DNA from: Mactromeris polynyma
Lineage: Eukaryota > Mollusca > Bivalvia > Venerida > Mactridae
DNA length: 64,000 nt
Direction: 5' to 3'
Assembly (NCBI GenBank): GCA_032209605.1
Contig: JASFXZ010000027.1
Span: 9,691,372-9,755,371 of the forward strand
The position numbers were made by a program, and so were the translations under genes. The notes below the pieces were generated by a model. The model had not been told where the DNA came from, searched no databases, and worked only from the letters and a program-made list of their open reading frames with translations. Numbering within the stretch: position 1 is the first letter of the stretch; each line of letters starts with the position of its first letter. Below, in pieces: positions 27,201 through 37,349 of the stretch.

Positions 27201-30200
27201 CATCATTGTCATGCAGTTCATTGTAAAAAAATGCAAATAAAATACACACACAAATAGAAAAATGAAAGAAACAAAAAATTGAAAATAAAATGCACAGAAT
27301 TGAAATAAAAAATACTTACAAATGGTCTGTATCTCTCTAAAAATTCCAATAAAAAACTTCTACTGAAATTTCCATGCTGAAAAATAAGAAAATGAAATAT
27401 ATTTCTCTCGTCTTGAAAACTTTTGCAATATTTTGTGTGTAGACAGCATTACTTTTGCATCCTTTTGCAAATACGAAAACCAAGTTGAGACAAAACAACA
27501 TGATAAACTACTTCAGAAGATTGGACAATTCAGATTTTAAATATATTTGTTGAAATGACTTAAATAATTATATTATCTTTCATCAAAGTATTCCAAATTT
27601 TTATGTCATTACCTGGTAAATAAAAAGACTATGCTCGGGATTATTATTCCTCACAGACACAAGCAATTAAAATCAGGATAGGGAATGCCAAAGACACAAG
27701 CAAGGGAAATCAGGATAGGGAATGCCACAGACACAAGCAAGGGAAATCAGGATAGCGAATGCCACACCCACAAGCAAGGGAAATCAGGATAGGGAATGCC
27801 ACACCCACAAGCAAGGGAAATCAGGATAGGGAATGCCACAGACACAAGCAAGGGAAATCAGGATAGGGAATGCCACACCCACAAGCAAGGGAAATCAGGA
27901 TAGGGAATGCCACAGACACAAGCAAGGGAAATCAGGATAGGGAATGCCACACCCACAAGCAAGGGAAATCAGGATAGGGAATGCCACACCCACAAGCAAG
28001 GGAAATCAGGATAGGGAATGCCAAAGACACAAGCAAGGGAAATCAGGATAGGGAATGCCACACCCACAAGCAAGGGAAATCAGGATAGGGAATGCCACAC
28101 CCACAAGCAAGGGAAATCAGGATAGGGAATGCCACACCCACAAGCAAGGGAAATCAGGATAGGGAATGCCAAAGACACAAGCAAGGGAAATCAGGATAGG
28201 GAATGCCACAGACACAAGCAAGGGAAATCATGATAGGGAATGCCACACCCACAAGCAAGGGAAATCAGGATAGGGAATGCCAAAGACACAAGCAAGGGAA
28301 ATCAGGATAGGGAATGCCACAGACACAAGCAAGGGAAATCAGGATAGGGAATGCCACAGACACAAGCAAGGGAAATCAGGATAGGGAATGCCACAGACAC
28401 AAGCAAGGGAAATCAGGATAGGGAATGCCACAGACACAAGCAAGGGAAATCAGGATAACAAATGCCACAGACACAAGCAAGGGAAATCAGGATAGGGAAT
28501 GCCACAGACACAAGCAAGGGAAATCAGGATAGGGAATGCCACAGACACAAGCAAGGGAAATCAGGATAGGGAATGCCACAGACACAAGCAAGGGAAATCA
28601 TGATAGGGAATGCCACAGACACAAGCAAGGGAAATCATGATAGGGAATGCCACAGACACAAGCAAGGGAAATCAGGATAGGGAATGCCACAGACACAAGC
28701 AAGAGAAATCAGGATAGGGAATGCCAAAGACACAAGCAAGGGAAATCAGGATAGGGAATGCCACAGACACAAGCAAGGGAAATCAGGATAGGGAATGCCA
28801 AAGACACAAGCAAGGGAAATCAGGATAGGGAATGCCACAGACACAAGCAAGGGAAATCAGGATAGGGAATGCCACAGACACAAGCAAGAGAAATCAGGAT
28901 AGGGAATGCCAAAGACACAAGCAAGGGAAATCAGGATAGGGAATGCCACAGACACAAGCAAGAGAAATCAGGATAGGGAATGCCAAAGACACAAGCAAGG
29001 GAAATCAGGATAGGGAATGCCACAGACACAAGCAAGGGAAATCAGGATAGGGAATGCCACAGACACAAGCAAGGGAAATCAGGATAGGGAATGCCACAGA
29101 CACAAGCAAGGGAAATCAGGATAGGGAATGCCACAGACACAAGCAAGGGAAATCAGGATAGGGAATGCCACAGACACAAGCAAGGGAAATCAGGATAGGG
29201 AATGCCACAGACACAAGCAAGGGAAATCAGGATAGGGAATGCCACAGACACAAGCAAGAGAAATCAGGATAGGGAATGCCAAAGACACAAGCAAGGGAAA
29301 TCAGGATAGGGAATGCCACAGACACAAGCAAGAGAAATCAGGATAGGGAATGCCAAAGACACAAGCAAGGGAAATCAGGATAGGGAATGCCACAGACACA
29401 AGCAAGGGAAATCAGGATAGGGAATGCCACAGACACAAGCAAGGGAAATCAGGATAGGGAATGCCACAGACACAAGCAAGGGAAATCAGGATAGGGAATG
29501 CCACAGACACAAGCAAGGGAAATCAGGATAGGGAATGCCACAGACACAAGCAAGGGAAATCAGGATAGGGAATGCCAAAGACACAAGCAAGGGAAATCAG
29601 GATAGGGAATGCCACAGACACAAGCAAGGGAAATCAGGATAGGGAATGCCACAGACACAAGCAAGGGAAATCAGGATAGGGAATGCCACAGACACAAGCA
29701 AGGGAAATCAGGATAGGGAATGCCACAGACACAAGCAAGGGAAATCAGGATAGGGAATGCCACAGACACAAGCAAGGGAAATCAGGATAGGGAATGCCAC
29801 AGACACAAGCAAGAGAAATCAGGATAGGGAATGCCAAAGACACAAGCAAGGGAAATCAGGATAGGGAATGCCACAGACACAAGCAAGGGAAATCAGGATA
29901 GGGAATGCCACAGACACAAGCAAGGGAAATCAGGATAGGGAATGCCACAGACACAAGCAAGGGAAATCAGGATAACAAATGCCACAGACACAAGCAAGGG
30001 AAATCAGGATAGGGAATGCCACAGACACAAGCAAGGGAAATCAGGATAGGGAATGCCACAGACACAAGCAAGGGAAATCAGGATAGGGAATGCCAAAGAC
30101 ACAAGCAAGGGAAATCAGGATAGGGAATGCCACAGACACAAGCAAGAGAAATCAGGATAGGGAATGCCACAGACACAAGCAAGGGAAATCAGGATAGGGA

Positions 30201-33200
30201 ATGCCACAGACACAAGCAAGGGAAATCAGGATAGGGAATGCCACAGACACAAGCAAGGGAAATCAGGATAGGGAATGCCACAGACACAAGCAAGGGAAAT
30301 CAGGATAGGGAATGCCACAGACACAAGCAAGGGAAATCAGGATAGGGAATGCCACAGACACAAGCAAGGGAAATCAGGATAGGGAATGCCACAGACACAA
30401 GCAAGGGAAATCAGGATAGGGAATGCCACAGACACAAGCAAGGGAAATCAGGATAACAAATGCCACAGACACAAGCAAGGGAAATCAGGATAGGGAATGC
30501 CACAGACACAAGCAAGGGAAATCAGGATAGGGAATGCCAAAGACACAAGCAAGAGAAATCAGGATAGGGAATGCCACAGACACAAGCAAGGGAAATTAGG
30601 ATAGGGAATGCCACAGACACAAGCAAGGGAAATCAGGATAGGGAATGCCACAGACACAAGCAAGGGAAATCATGATAGGGAATGCCACAGACACAAGCAA
30701 GGGAAATCAGGATAGGGAATGCCACAGACACAAGCAAGAGAAATCAGGATAGGGAATGCCAAAGACACAAGCAAGGGAAATCAGGATAGGGAATGCCACA
30801 GACACAAGCAAGGGAAATCAGGATAACAAATGCCACAGACACAAGCAAGGGAAATCAGGATAGGGAATGCCACAGACACAAGCAAGGGAAATCAGGATAA
30901 CAAATGCCACAGACACAAGCAAGGGAAATCAGGATAGGGAATGCCACAGACACAAGCAAGGGAAATCATGATAGGGAATGCCACAGACACAAGCAAGGGA
31001 AATCAGGATAGGGAATGCCACAGACACAAGCAAGGGAAATCAGGATAGGGAATGCCACAGACACAAGCAAGGGAAATCAGGATAGGGAATGCCACAGACA
31101 CTATTAGGACTTCCCAGCCAAGATCAGTAGGGTGTGAAATAAAATTAAGAATTGCAATAGGGTTTAAAGGAAGCTAACCAGGAGACTAAATTTTCTCTCT
31201 GTAAACATATTGTAAACCTAGAAAGTAATTTATAATTTTTTAGAGAGCAGTTTTAGGGTTTGATATCTTTTCATGAAAATAACTGGACTTGATGTTATTA
31301 AATGAAGTTGAAGTCATTCAGTGATTATTTCAGCAGTGAAAATGTTCACATTATGAAAACATGAAACAATTCATTAGCAAAAACTTCTAGGTTTACAGTA
31401 ATCCCTTTCTCTACACACAGTACGAAATGCTATATGGTTTTATACTTACTATCCATTTTATGAACCACTGAGCTTTTGTATCAACTAAAGCAACAAAATG
31501 TATTGGTGACAGAGCCTGGGATGCTCCCACAGTGCCGACATGATGTATGGACAACAAGTTTAATGTACTGACTAGAATCTCCTCAAGATACCTAAAATAT
31601 ACAAGATTGTTTTAAATATTAAAGCACAGTACTTTTTCACTATAAATTATTAATATAGGCATTCTAAGTATAAAAAGCATCCTCAAATATTTTATAACAT
31701 GATAATGAAGTTTTCCAGTCATAATGCACAGCAAATCAGAAAACCTGCTGATAATAGCTGTGTAGTTATAATACCATAATAGTAACATTTACCTTTTTAT
31801 TGCATATTTAAGACTTTTCTGTTAAACAGAATTGGCATTGATAAAAACTCTTTTTATCACATAACTTGCACTCCAGGAGTGGCATAAAGCAGTGACATAA
31901 ATATCATATGTAACTACATGTAGTTACATAAATAGCCGATTCACAGCACTATTTTAAGTCTATTTAAAGATTGAAAACAATCTATTTATGGTGTTATGTG
32001 ATAAATAGAATCTTACATTCGTGCTTATTTGATATTGTTTTTATGAAACTCGTCGACTGAAACAAATATGATGCTCGGCAGAGCCTCTTGTCATATTCAG
32101 TCAACTCGTTTCATAAAAACAATATCAAATAAGCATGAATGTAAGATCCTCTATATATGAACTTTCTTTAATATTGTTGGGATGTTAATGAAATAACTAT
32201 CTATCAACAGTATTAACTATTCATTCCATATACAATAATCAAGTATAGACTTTGCAGCTGTGCAGTATCATACAATATCAAAGATCTTGACATCAGCTGT
32301 TTCAGCAGTCAATATTACATTCATCATATCTGACAGGGTAGTTGATATCACATTTCTGCATTGATAAATCTTCATATTGACCGAACCTAAACATTGTTCA
32401 TGAAGGTTTTTTACCCAAATCAGTACATATTTTTGGGTCTGCCCATGAGCCGAAAAAACAAATCGCATGACTGTGTTCAGACCAATGAAAATGATTATAA
32501 TTATATATTTAATAATAATAGTACATACTGTTCTGGGTATCTTATCCAGTAATTTGTAGTTTCCTGTTGAAATTCATTCATGAGACGAAACTGAAAATAC
32601 ACAGTTGGGACATGTTTGTAGAGAACAAGCAGTATAACTATATACAGGGATTTCACGAGGTTCTGACTCTCAAAGGCCATTTTTAACCCAAAAAACCTGT
32701 AATTTAGAGAAAAATTGACCATTCAGTCCAAATCCTGAGGGTCAAAAAGTTACTTTTTATATATTGTAATAATTCTTTTTTGAAAATCACGCCGACTATA
32801 TAAATATACAAATAATATACTTCACATACAGCTGTTAATATTCTCCTGACTTCTGGCCTGGAAATATCTAAACCATTCTTCACCTTTGGTATAGAACTCT
32901 TTCTGTTACGAAACTGGCAAATCAAATGCTCAGCTGAAAATAATGGCAAAAAGGTATTAGTCTAAATGATAACATCACAAGTAATACTGTTACTCTGCAA
33001 CTCCATTATAACGCGATGGAAGAGGTCCAGCATTAGAATCTGACTGCGTTATAAATCTAGACATATTAACCATACCAACGTACACCACCCACCCACCCAC
33101 CCACCCAATATAGCATTGTGCATATTACGTTTTCATAAATTTTGTATTGGTTTTAATAAAAACACGTAGGTAGATGAAAATATATAAAACTTATTTATAA

Positions 33201-36200
33201 ATGCAGACGGCGGAAAACAGACAATTTTAGGATTTTTCATGAAATAAATCAGGAGCCACGACGACATAGTGTTATAATTGAGATCGCGTTATAACCGATC
33301 GCGTTATAATGGAGTTCCAGTGTATTTAACAAATAAATTAACAGTAGCCATGCAATGAAATTTAAAACATCAAATATTATCAACCAGAAATAGATTATAC
33401 CTCTCATCAACAAACTCAATATCTGTAACCAAATGAGCCTGTAAGGTTGTGTTAGAAATAAATGTGCAGCAAAGTTTACAGAGAACACAAAAGCAACACA
33501 ATATTGCTATTTTGAACAAATTATATTAAAACATTTTCGAACTCTTTATTAGTTTGGTTAAGATAAAAGAAAATGTTTACTTGTCAATGAGTTGATACTT
33601 TCAATTTTTAATATTGCAAGGGTTATAACTCTGGATATGCTCATCCAAACTGACTGGTTATCATCCTAAGTTAAATGTCACAGTGATACACTTTCACAAT
33701 AAGTCTTTGTTAGTTAAAAGATACCACCCATTAGTAAAAGGGGACATTATGTCATCTTTTTTTAAAACAGGCATGTACCAAAAAGTTAACTAAATGCACG
33801 CTGATAATCCTAGGTTTGAACTTGGGCATGTCCTACTACATGTATGTAACATAATGACTGTGAATACTTACTTAACAGTGTATAGACATCTTTAGTATGA
33901 GGGGAAGTGGTAGTGAATGCTCTGGTAACAAATTTCAATGACAAACTCTACAAAATATAGAATACAATTATGTCTGTTTACAATTTCTGACCATGCATAG
34001 GTAGAGTTCAACTACAGTTACACAGACTTTTCTATATAAACCATCAATACAGAGACTCTTCATAAAGAATGAACATGAATCAATGTATTGACTGGATTTT
34101 AAACAAGTTGAGCAAACCTTAACATATCAATTATCAAACAGTTGAATGCCCTTCAGTTACAGGACAAATCATTCATGCACAAAATCTGGACAAAAAATAT
34201 TAGCATAAATTTCACAAATGGTTTCAATTTACAGCTGATACAAGCGTTATTGTAATAATTACACATTTTAGACAATCAATAGATCATTCATTGGTTACCA
34301 CACTGCTGCGAAAATACCATAATTATACTGGACAAATGTATCTCCAATTAATATTACATCACCAATACCTTCATCATCAAGTGCCAGCATTGTTGTCACT
34401 GTCACAAATATTTGAACTGAACATGTTGTTGTACAGTGCAACCTCTCCAAAGAACCTCTCTCATAAGCTACAACCTCTCTCATAAGCTACAACCTCTCTT
34501 CAACAACATTATCAACTTTTCAAAGAAAATATTTACTACCAATGGATCCTCTCTCATTAGCTACCACTTCTCTTCAACAACAGTATCAACTTTTCATAGC
34601 AAAAATTTACTTCCAAATAACCTCTCCCGTAAGCTTCAACCTCTCTTCAACAAAATTATCAACTTTTCATAGTAAAAATTTACAACCAATGTAACCTCTC
34701 TACAGCAGCAACCACCTCTCAACAAAGCCAAACTTTGCAGCTCCCAAAGGATGTTGCCCTAGAGAGGTTGCATTATAATATATATCCTCACCACAACTTG
34801 ATCATCATTATCCAATAATGCATCAAGGATGTGTTTCTTTACAGTGGGAAAATTCTCACTACTTATCACATCATCTATTCTAACTGTGTTCAAATTCTGT
34901 AAGGCTTCACGTCGAGTCTGAAAACATTACAGATATATTAATACCATTGTAACAATCAATGTATAGTATATAATCATTGGCATTGATATTCAATAAATAA
35001 GAACACACATTCATAAGAGTAAAATGCATTTATGATCGAGAATAACATTTCAAATATTATCACTCAAATCAGAAGACGTTTATGATGACTTTCTAGATAT
35101 TCTACTTTAAACAGATGGGTTTAATTTTAATAAAGGTAAGGTAAAACAATATTCAATAAATGCAACAAACAATTGACATGGTAACTTTCTTCCACTTTCA
35201 AGGAACGAAGTAGTCACAAAGATAGATATTCTCCTTCCATTTTTCTTTCCTTAAGCTGCTGACAATATTTGAACTGTTTTAAAGTTTACCTTTATATCCT
35301 TTGTCTTGCTCATTTTTTCCGACATTTGTTGTAGAAACTCAGAGTTCATGAATAAACTTCCCTGAAAACAAAGACAGAGAAAATGTCACACACATGATGT
35401 CATACAATGGCAGGCTTGATTCAAGTAGTTTGCTTTTAAAAATGTGACCATATAATTATATACAACATAATATTTATCTTTAATATTGATTAACCCGACT
35501 TCAAAACAGAGAGAGAATTAACAATCACTTTAAATACTAGAACTGATACCACAGTACAATGATATACTGAAATAGTTATACATGTATTTGTATTCCACCA
35601 CATAAAGTTGAAGTTATTATTACTATGCATGAACGTTTGAAATACAATTCCAAAATGAAATAGGCTTGCACTAAGAATCAGTAAATACCATGCAATGCAC
35701 ATCATTAACTTCCAATTGTATTCAGCACCAGTTTACTTACATGGTTATATGAACTGCCTAATGAGGATTCAGTTTCTTCGATATCACCAAATAGACGAAG
35801 TCTATCATCTTTTTTCAAGTACTGATTTTCACCGTGACTTCCAACACCAAACTCTGCATCAAAATTCCTCATCAAATCATCAACGGCTTCAACAACATTT
35901 GTTTTCAACTTTTTGGTGAGATCAGTATAACTAAAAACAAAATTTATCATGAAATTTTGAATCTTACCGAAATTTTTGCATACCCTGGGTTTGAATAAAA
36001 CTGGCTAGCCCTTTAACCCAACTGTTCTTGCTAGACTGAGAGGATGTAGATTTATTTACCATAAAATATTATCAGATATAGATGGTTTTACACTCCAATT
36101 TACAGTAAGGCAGATAAGGCCATATCCTAAATGCAAGAAATATTACTAATCTTTCATTCAAAATTCCTTAATGATCTTAAAGAATGAATTCCAAAGACAT

Positions 36201-37349
36201 ATCTCTTAATGTTCAGACATGTATTTAACAACTGCACATTTACACAGTCAAAACAATTATTAGTAGAGATTACTCTGGAACAATTACATGCAGTTCAAAA
36301 CAGCAGAGCAACAGTGACAAGTGTTCCTCCCTCACTCAAGATTGATTAAATTTGCCACAAATGGTCAGAAAAAAAGAACTTTTTACACAAGGATTAATGT
36401 CATTACATTTACTTAATATTCACACAAAAATTGAAGACTATATGAATCATACGGTTTTGACTTGATTATTCTCTCAATGATTTTGTTCACAAGAGTTTCG
36501 TGTCCATTTTCAACCCTTCCACCATGCTTCTCAATTTCTTCTTCAATGTGTGGCCCTAAAATTTCCTCAATCTTTTTCTTTAAAACTTTCACAAATTCGT
36601 ATCTGGAAAAAGGGAAATAATGCCATGTAACAGCGAGTTTAGCAATTCCTCATATATCATTCCAAAACAGTCTCCCATATTGCACAAAACAATGACACAG
36701 ACAGACTCCTGTACATTTTCATAAAAGAAATTGTGTATTTATAAGATTTTCATAAAATAAATACACATCTCTGCAAAACATTTGTGATAAACTCCAACAA
36801 TTTATGAAGATGTCATAATTATAGAATATAATATAGTCGGACCTCATTCATGCGAATTCATGAGGTCCAAAATTATATTTTGAAGAATACATGGTTTTGA
36901 ATAGCCCATCTCAATTTGACATGCCAAAGACGATACATTCGGACCCGATAATTATTTCGGGTGATATCAAGTACTCGAATAGAAGGTTGTCAAATAAACG
37001 AGGTCCGACTGTACTGCAATAATCCTTAGATCTACAAAATATGTAAAACAATTTTGTTTGATCTCATGGTCCTCTATTTTTTCCAAGAAGATGCAGTAAT
37101 ATCTATATAGTTGCATAGAAATAATTCAAGGAAACATTTGATCTTAGTGCAGAAAGTATTTCATACAGTTACATCAAACATGGGCTTCTTGGAATACCTG
37201 TGAAAATGTTCATCATTTTCTTCCAGATGATGCAGAGTTTCTTCAGCGTTTTCTATAGAACCTGCTTCTCTGATGTGTGGCTCAAAACTAATCACGAGAT
37301 GTCTGAGGTTCTGCACAAGATCTTCACTCTCAAGACCTTTCAAAGCCAT
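290..37349 (-). CDS. TBC1D32: TBC1D32 (Broad-minded)-like protein, 24 coding exons, 3' end beyond window
   Basis: Read on the minus strand, exons lie at 37198-37349 (ATG at 37349), 36453-36602, 35741-35930, 35290-35361, 34792-34917, 33872-33947, 32830-32933, 32529-32590, 31450-31591, 27320-27376, 27012-27108, 25778-25933, 24938-25027, 24361-24503, 23325-23354, 6311-6438, 5709-5910, 4322-4419, 3626-3764, 3360-3447, 2515-2633, 1736-1855, 859-947 and 290-403. All have AG/GT borders and codon phase is kept throughout, giving about 914 residues. Recognisable stretches: [17 protein letters not shown] (about residue 48), [19 protein letters not shown] (about 338), [15 protein letters not shown] (about 552), [19 protein letters not shown] (about 741), [18 protein letters not shown] (about 860). 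By family knowledge, Broad-minded proteins act in ciliogenesis and Hedgehog signalling, are about 1,250 residues long and carry a C-terminal TBC domain, which would lie left of position 290. The name rests on remembered similarity; the exon chain is direct. The frame at 24938-25027 differs from the longest open frame there. Confidence 0.82.
2682..2838. mobile_element. MITE family A copy 1
   Basis: The arms ACATTTTAAGACTGAAACTC and GAGTTTCAGTCTTAAAATGT are inverted. The right end reads GTGAATATAGCCCCT; the outermost left end is degraded. It lies in the TBC1D32 intron just upstream of exon 2515-2633. Confidence 0.75.
3790..3866. mobile_element. Small MITE with AACCTCTC ends
   Basis: GCAACCTCTCCATAG at the left and CTACAGAGGTTGAATT at the right form imperfect inverted ends related to those of the element at 34432-34775. 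Confidence 0.45.
4826..5073. mobile_element. MITE with about 80-bp inverted arms carrying TGACGTCA sites
   Basis: TATATGAGCGCCACTGTACG at the left and, inverted, AAATATGAGCGCTGCTATGG at the right. Arms pair over about 80 bp including AACCTCTTCT and AAGTGAC. The left arm has two TGACGTCA palindromes (4868-4875, 4896-4903); the matching right-arm sites have lost the CpG. Confidence 0.8.
6478..6790. mobile_element. MITE family B copy 1 (hAT-like, 8-bp target duplication) with nested palindrome
   Basis: Ends CACAGGAAACTGCCATGAG and, inverted, CACAAGCGATTGTCATGAG. GTCTTATA directly repeated on both sides (6470-6477, 6791-6798) is a perfect 8-bp target duplication. A separate near-perfect palindrome (6589-6685) sits inside. 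Confidence 0.75.
6589..6685. mobile_element. 97-bp near-perfect palindrome (foldback MITE)
   Basis: The arms ATGTATAATGACAAGCCTTA and their inverse enclose a centre near 6637 at ACTCGACCGGTTGAGT. Nested in the element at 6478-6790, so it inserted later or is part of that copy. Confidence 0.8.
7155..10815 (+). repeat. Array block 1, forward orientation
   Basis: Forward units (GGTAGC direction). The left part (7300-8760) is rich in the AGGG and TACCGA variants and has almost no 54-bp units. From about 8760 rightwards, 54-bp CATGTA units become frequent. The block ends at CTACTACATGTATAA, which abuts a reverse unit. Left edge units carry ACATAGTGTAC, similar to units at the far right end of the array. 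Confidence 0.95.
10816..13461 (-). repeat. Array block 2, reverse orientation (2,646 bp)
   Basis: All units here read as the reverse complement of blocks 1 and 3. The right border is a perfect palindrome (AGTAGACTCTGTACAGAGTC, continuing to CTACT) centred at 13461/13462. The left border joins CATGTATAA to ACTTATAG. Marker variants (CTGTTC at 12857 and 11035, GTTCCAC at about 12325 and 12373, CAGCGGTGC twice near 12475-12525) match, in mirrored order, markers in block 3. Confidence 0.95.
13462..17949 (+). repeat. Array block 3, forward orientation with higher-order duplications
   Basis: Forward units. A run of nine CAGCAG units with mixed 48/54 lengths occurs at about 13531-13990 and again in the same order at about 15310-15790. 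A marker string of two CCGCTG units followed by GGAACATAG units occurs at about 14070-14290 and about 17400-17620, roughly 3.33 kb apart. GGAACATAG recurs at 17887 and 17935. A single unit has TACTGAG at about 14175, which makes the only stop in the forward frame. Confidence 0.93.
17950..18628. other. Plain intron sequence
   Basis: AT-rich intron between the 48-bp array and the foldback element. Nothing further supported. Confidence 0.6.
18629..19825. mobile_element. Foldback-type element, 1,197 bp, about 200-bp terminal inverted repeats
   Basis: The ends TGTTACAGGGAATATG and CATATTCCCTGTAACA are inverted. Inversion continues almost perfectly for about 200 bp inward (18629 to about 18830, and about 19625 to 19825). 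A TAAA direct repeat flanks it (18625-18628 and 19826-19829), consistent with a 4-bp target duplication. The arms are themselves built of short palindromes of CAGGGA...TCCCTG spaced by AT-rich words. The central 800 bp has no open frame of note. No transposase is visible; the superfamily is not assigned. Confidence 0.85.
19826..20862. other. Plain intron sequence
   Basis: AT-rich TBC1D32 intron with only short random frames; no exon with matching phase and splice sites was found. Confidence 0.5.
20863..20958. mobile_element. MITE family B copy 2
   Basis: The inverted ends CAAAGGAGATTGTCATGAG and CTATGACAATCTCCTGTG enclose a short centre with inverted CTCTCCCTTT arms. Flanking 8-mers GCTCTGTA and GTTCTATA match at six of eight places. 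Confidence 0.75.
21918..22009. mobile_element. MITE family B copy 3, right end clipped
   Basis: CACAGGAGATTGTCACAATT at the left and GAACTCATGACAATCTCC at the right; the final TGTG of the family is missing. Confidence 0.7.
22084..22690 (+). pseudogene. Degraded 3' end of a non-LTR retrotransposon (reverse transcriptase C-terminus plus tail)
   Basis: A frame around 22104-22150 reads [14 protein letters not shown], the familiar C-terminal HFLxxCPxY motif of retrotransposon reverse transcriptases. A frameshift then leads to [19 protein letters not shown] and a Lys/Leu-rich helix ending at the TAA near 22300. The segment 22300-22690 has the look of a 3' UTR, ending GGGCTGGTGGCCTGAATC and AATAAAG, typical of CR1/L2-type tails. 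It is a 5'-truncated, frameshifted, dead copy inside a TBC1D32 intron. The clade is uncertain. Confidence 0.6.
22697..22764. mobile_element. MITE family B copy 4, partial
   Basis: Only the right arm is clear (GGGAGAGAACTTGTGACAAA followed by CTCCTGAG). It directly follows the retrotransposon tail that ends near 22690. Confidence 0.55.
23325..23354 (-). CDS. TBC1D32: Candidate 30-nt micro-exon of TBC1D32-like gene
   Basis: On the minus strand a TATAG acceptor precedes exactly ten codons ([10 protein letters not shown]), followed by a perfect GTAAGT donor. It sits between the exon at 24361-24503, which ends in phase 0, and the exon at 6311-6438, which starts in phase 0. Including or skipping it therefore keeps the frame. 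The acidic, Trp-containing peptide fits before [11 protein letters not shown]. Support is positional and phase-based; it could be alternatively spliced, or a chance match within a 17 kb intron. Confidence 0.55.
23578..23700. repeat. GC-rich unexplained island, probable repeat
   Basis: In a very AT-rich intron, this stretch (GGCTGGTTGGTGAGCCGCCA, then CACCTACCTGCTTGGTGCCT) is distinctly GC-richer and contains small inverted words. I see no splice-bounded coding frame. It is probably a dispersed repeat. Confidence 0.35.
26564..26784. mobile_element. MITE family A copy 2
   Basis: AGGGGCTTTATTCACAAGCA at the left and the inverted TTGTGAATAAGGCCCCT at the right. The inner arms TTTTAAGCCTGAAACTCAGA match copy 1. 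Confidence 0.8.
26841..26940. repeat. 20-bp tandem repeat, 5 copies
   Basis: Five units of the form TTATAACCCATGACCTTTGG with small changes, in the TBC1D32 intron between exons 27012-27108 and 25778-25933, directly beside the MITE at 26564-26784. Confidence 0.9.
27652..31100. repeat. 3.45 kb intronic minisatellite, 37-bp unit, about 93 copies
   Basis: Head-to-tail 37-bp units containing AAGCAAGGGAAATCAGGATA. Variants: CACAGACAC, CAAAGACAC and CACACCCAC at one site; AAGAG for AAGGG; CATGAT for CAGGAT; ATAACAAATG for ATAGGGAATG. CACACCCAC units cluster at the left end (27760-28260). AAGAG units are usually followed directly by a CAAAGAC unit, showing spread by multi-unit duplication. The array lies in the intron between exons 31450-31591 and 27320-27376 of the TBC1D32-like gene. 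The plus strand is purine-rich and contains no CT dinucleotide. Confidence 0.97.
32008..32150. mobile_element. 143-bp foldback MITE, about 60-bp arms
   Basis: GAATCTTACATTCGTGCTTA at the left is matched by TAAGCATGAATGTAAGATCC at the right. Pairing continues through AATATTGTTTTTATGAAAC-like sequence to a small loop near 32080. Confidence 0.8.
32991..33324. mobile_element. TA-flanked MITE, pogo/Tigger-like ends
   Basis: AACTCCATTATAACGCGATG at the left, and the inverted GATCGCGTTATAATGGAGTT at the right. Both sit within TA...TA. A (CACC)n run at about 33086-33108 lies inside. Assignment to pogo-type is by resemblance only. Confidence 0.72.
34432..34775. mobile_element. MITE with internal 72-bp tandem copies
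   Basis: Inverted ends TACAGTGCAACCTCTC and GAGAGGTTGCATTATA. Inside are about 3.5 tandem copies of a 72-bp segment beginning CCTCTC and containing TTCAACAACATTATCAACTT. It ends 16 bp from the exon at 34792-34917. Confidence 0.72.
36833..37013. mobile_element. TA-flanked MITE, ends AGTCGGACCTC
   Basis: TATAGTCGGACCTCATTCAT at the left and AACGAGGTCCGACTGTA at the right are inverted and TA-bounded, a pogo/Tigger-like arrangement, in the intron between exons 37198-37349 and 36453-36602. Confidence 0.72.

Noticed and set aside
27652..31100. CRISPR-like array
   Set aside because: Units are contiguous with no unique spacers, and the host is an animal; it is a minisatellite.
33395..33441. Possible extra TBC1D32 exon ([13 protein letters not shown])
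   Set aside because: It has AG and GT borders, but the incoming phase from exon 33872-33947 would create a stop; skipping to 32830-32933 keeps the frame.
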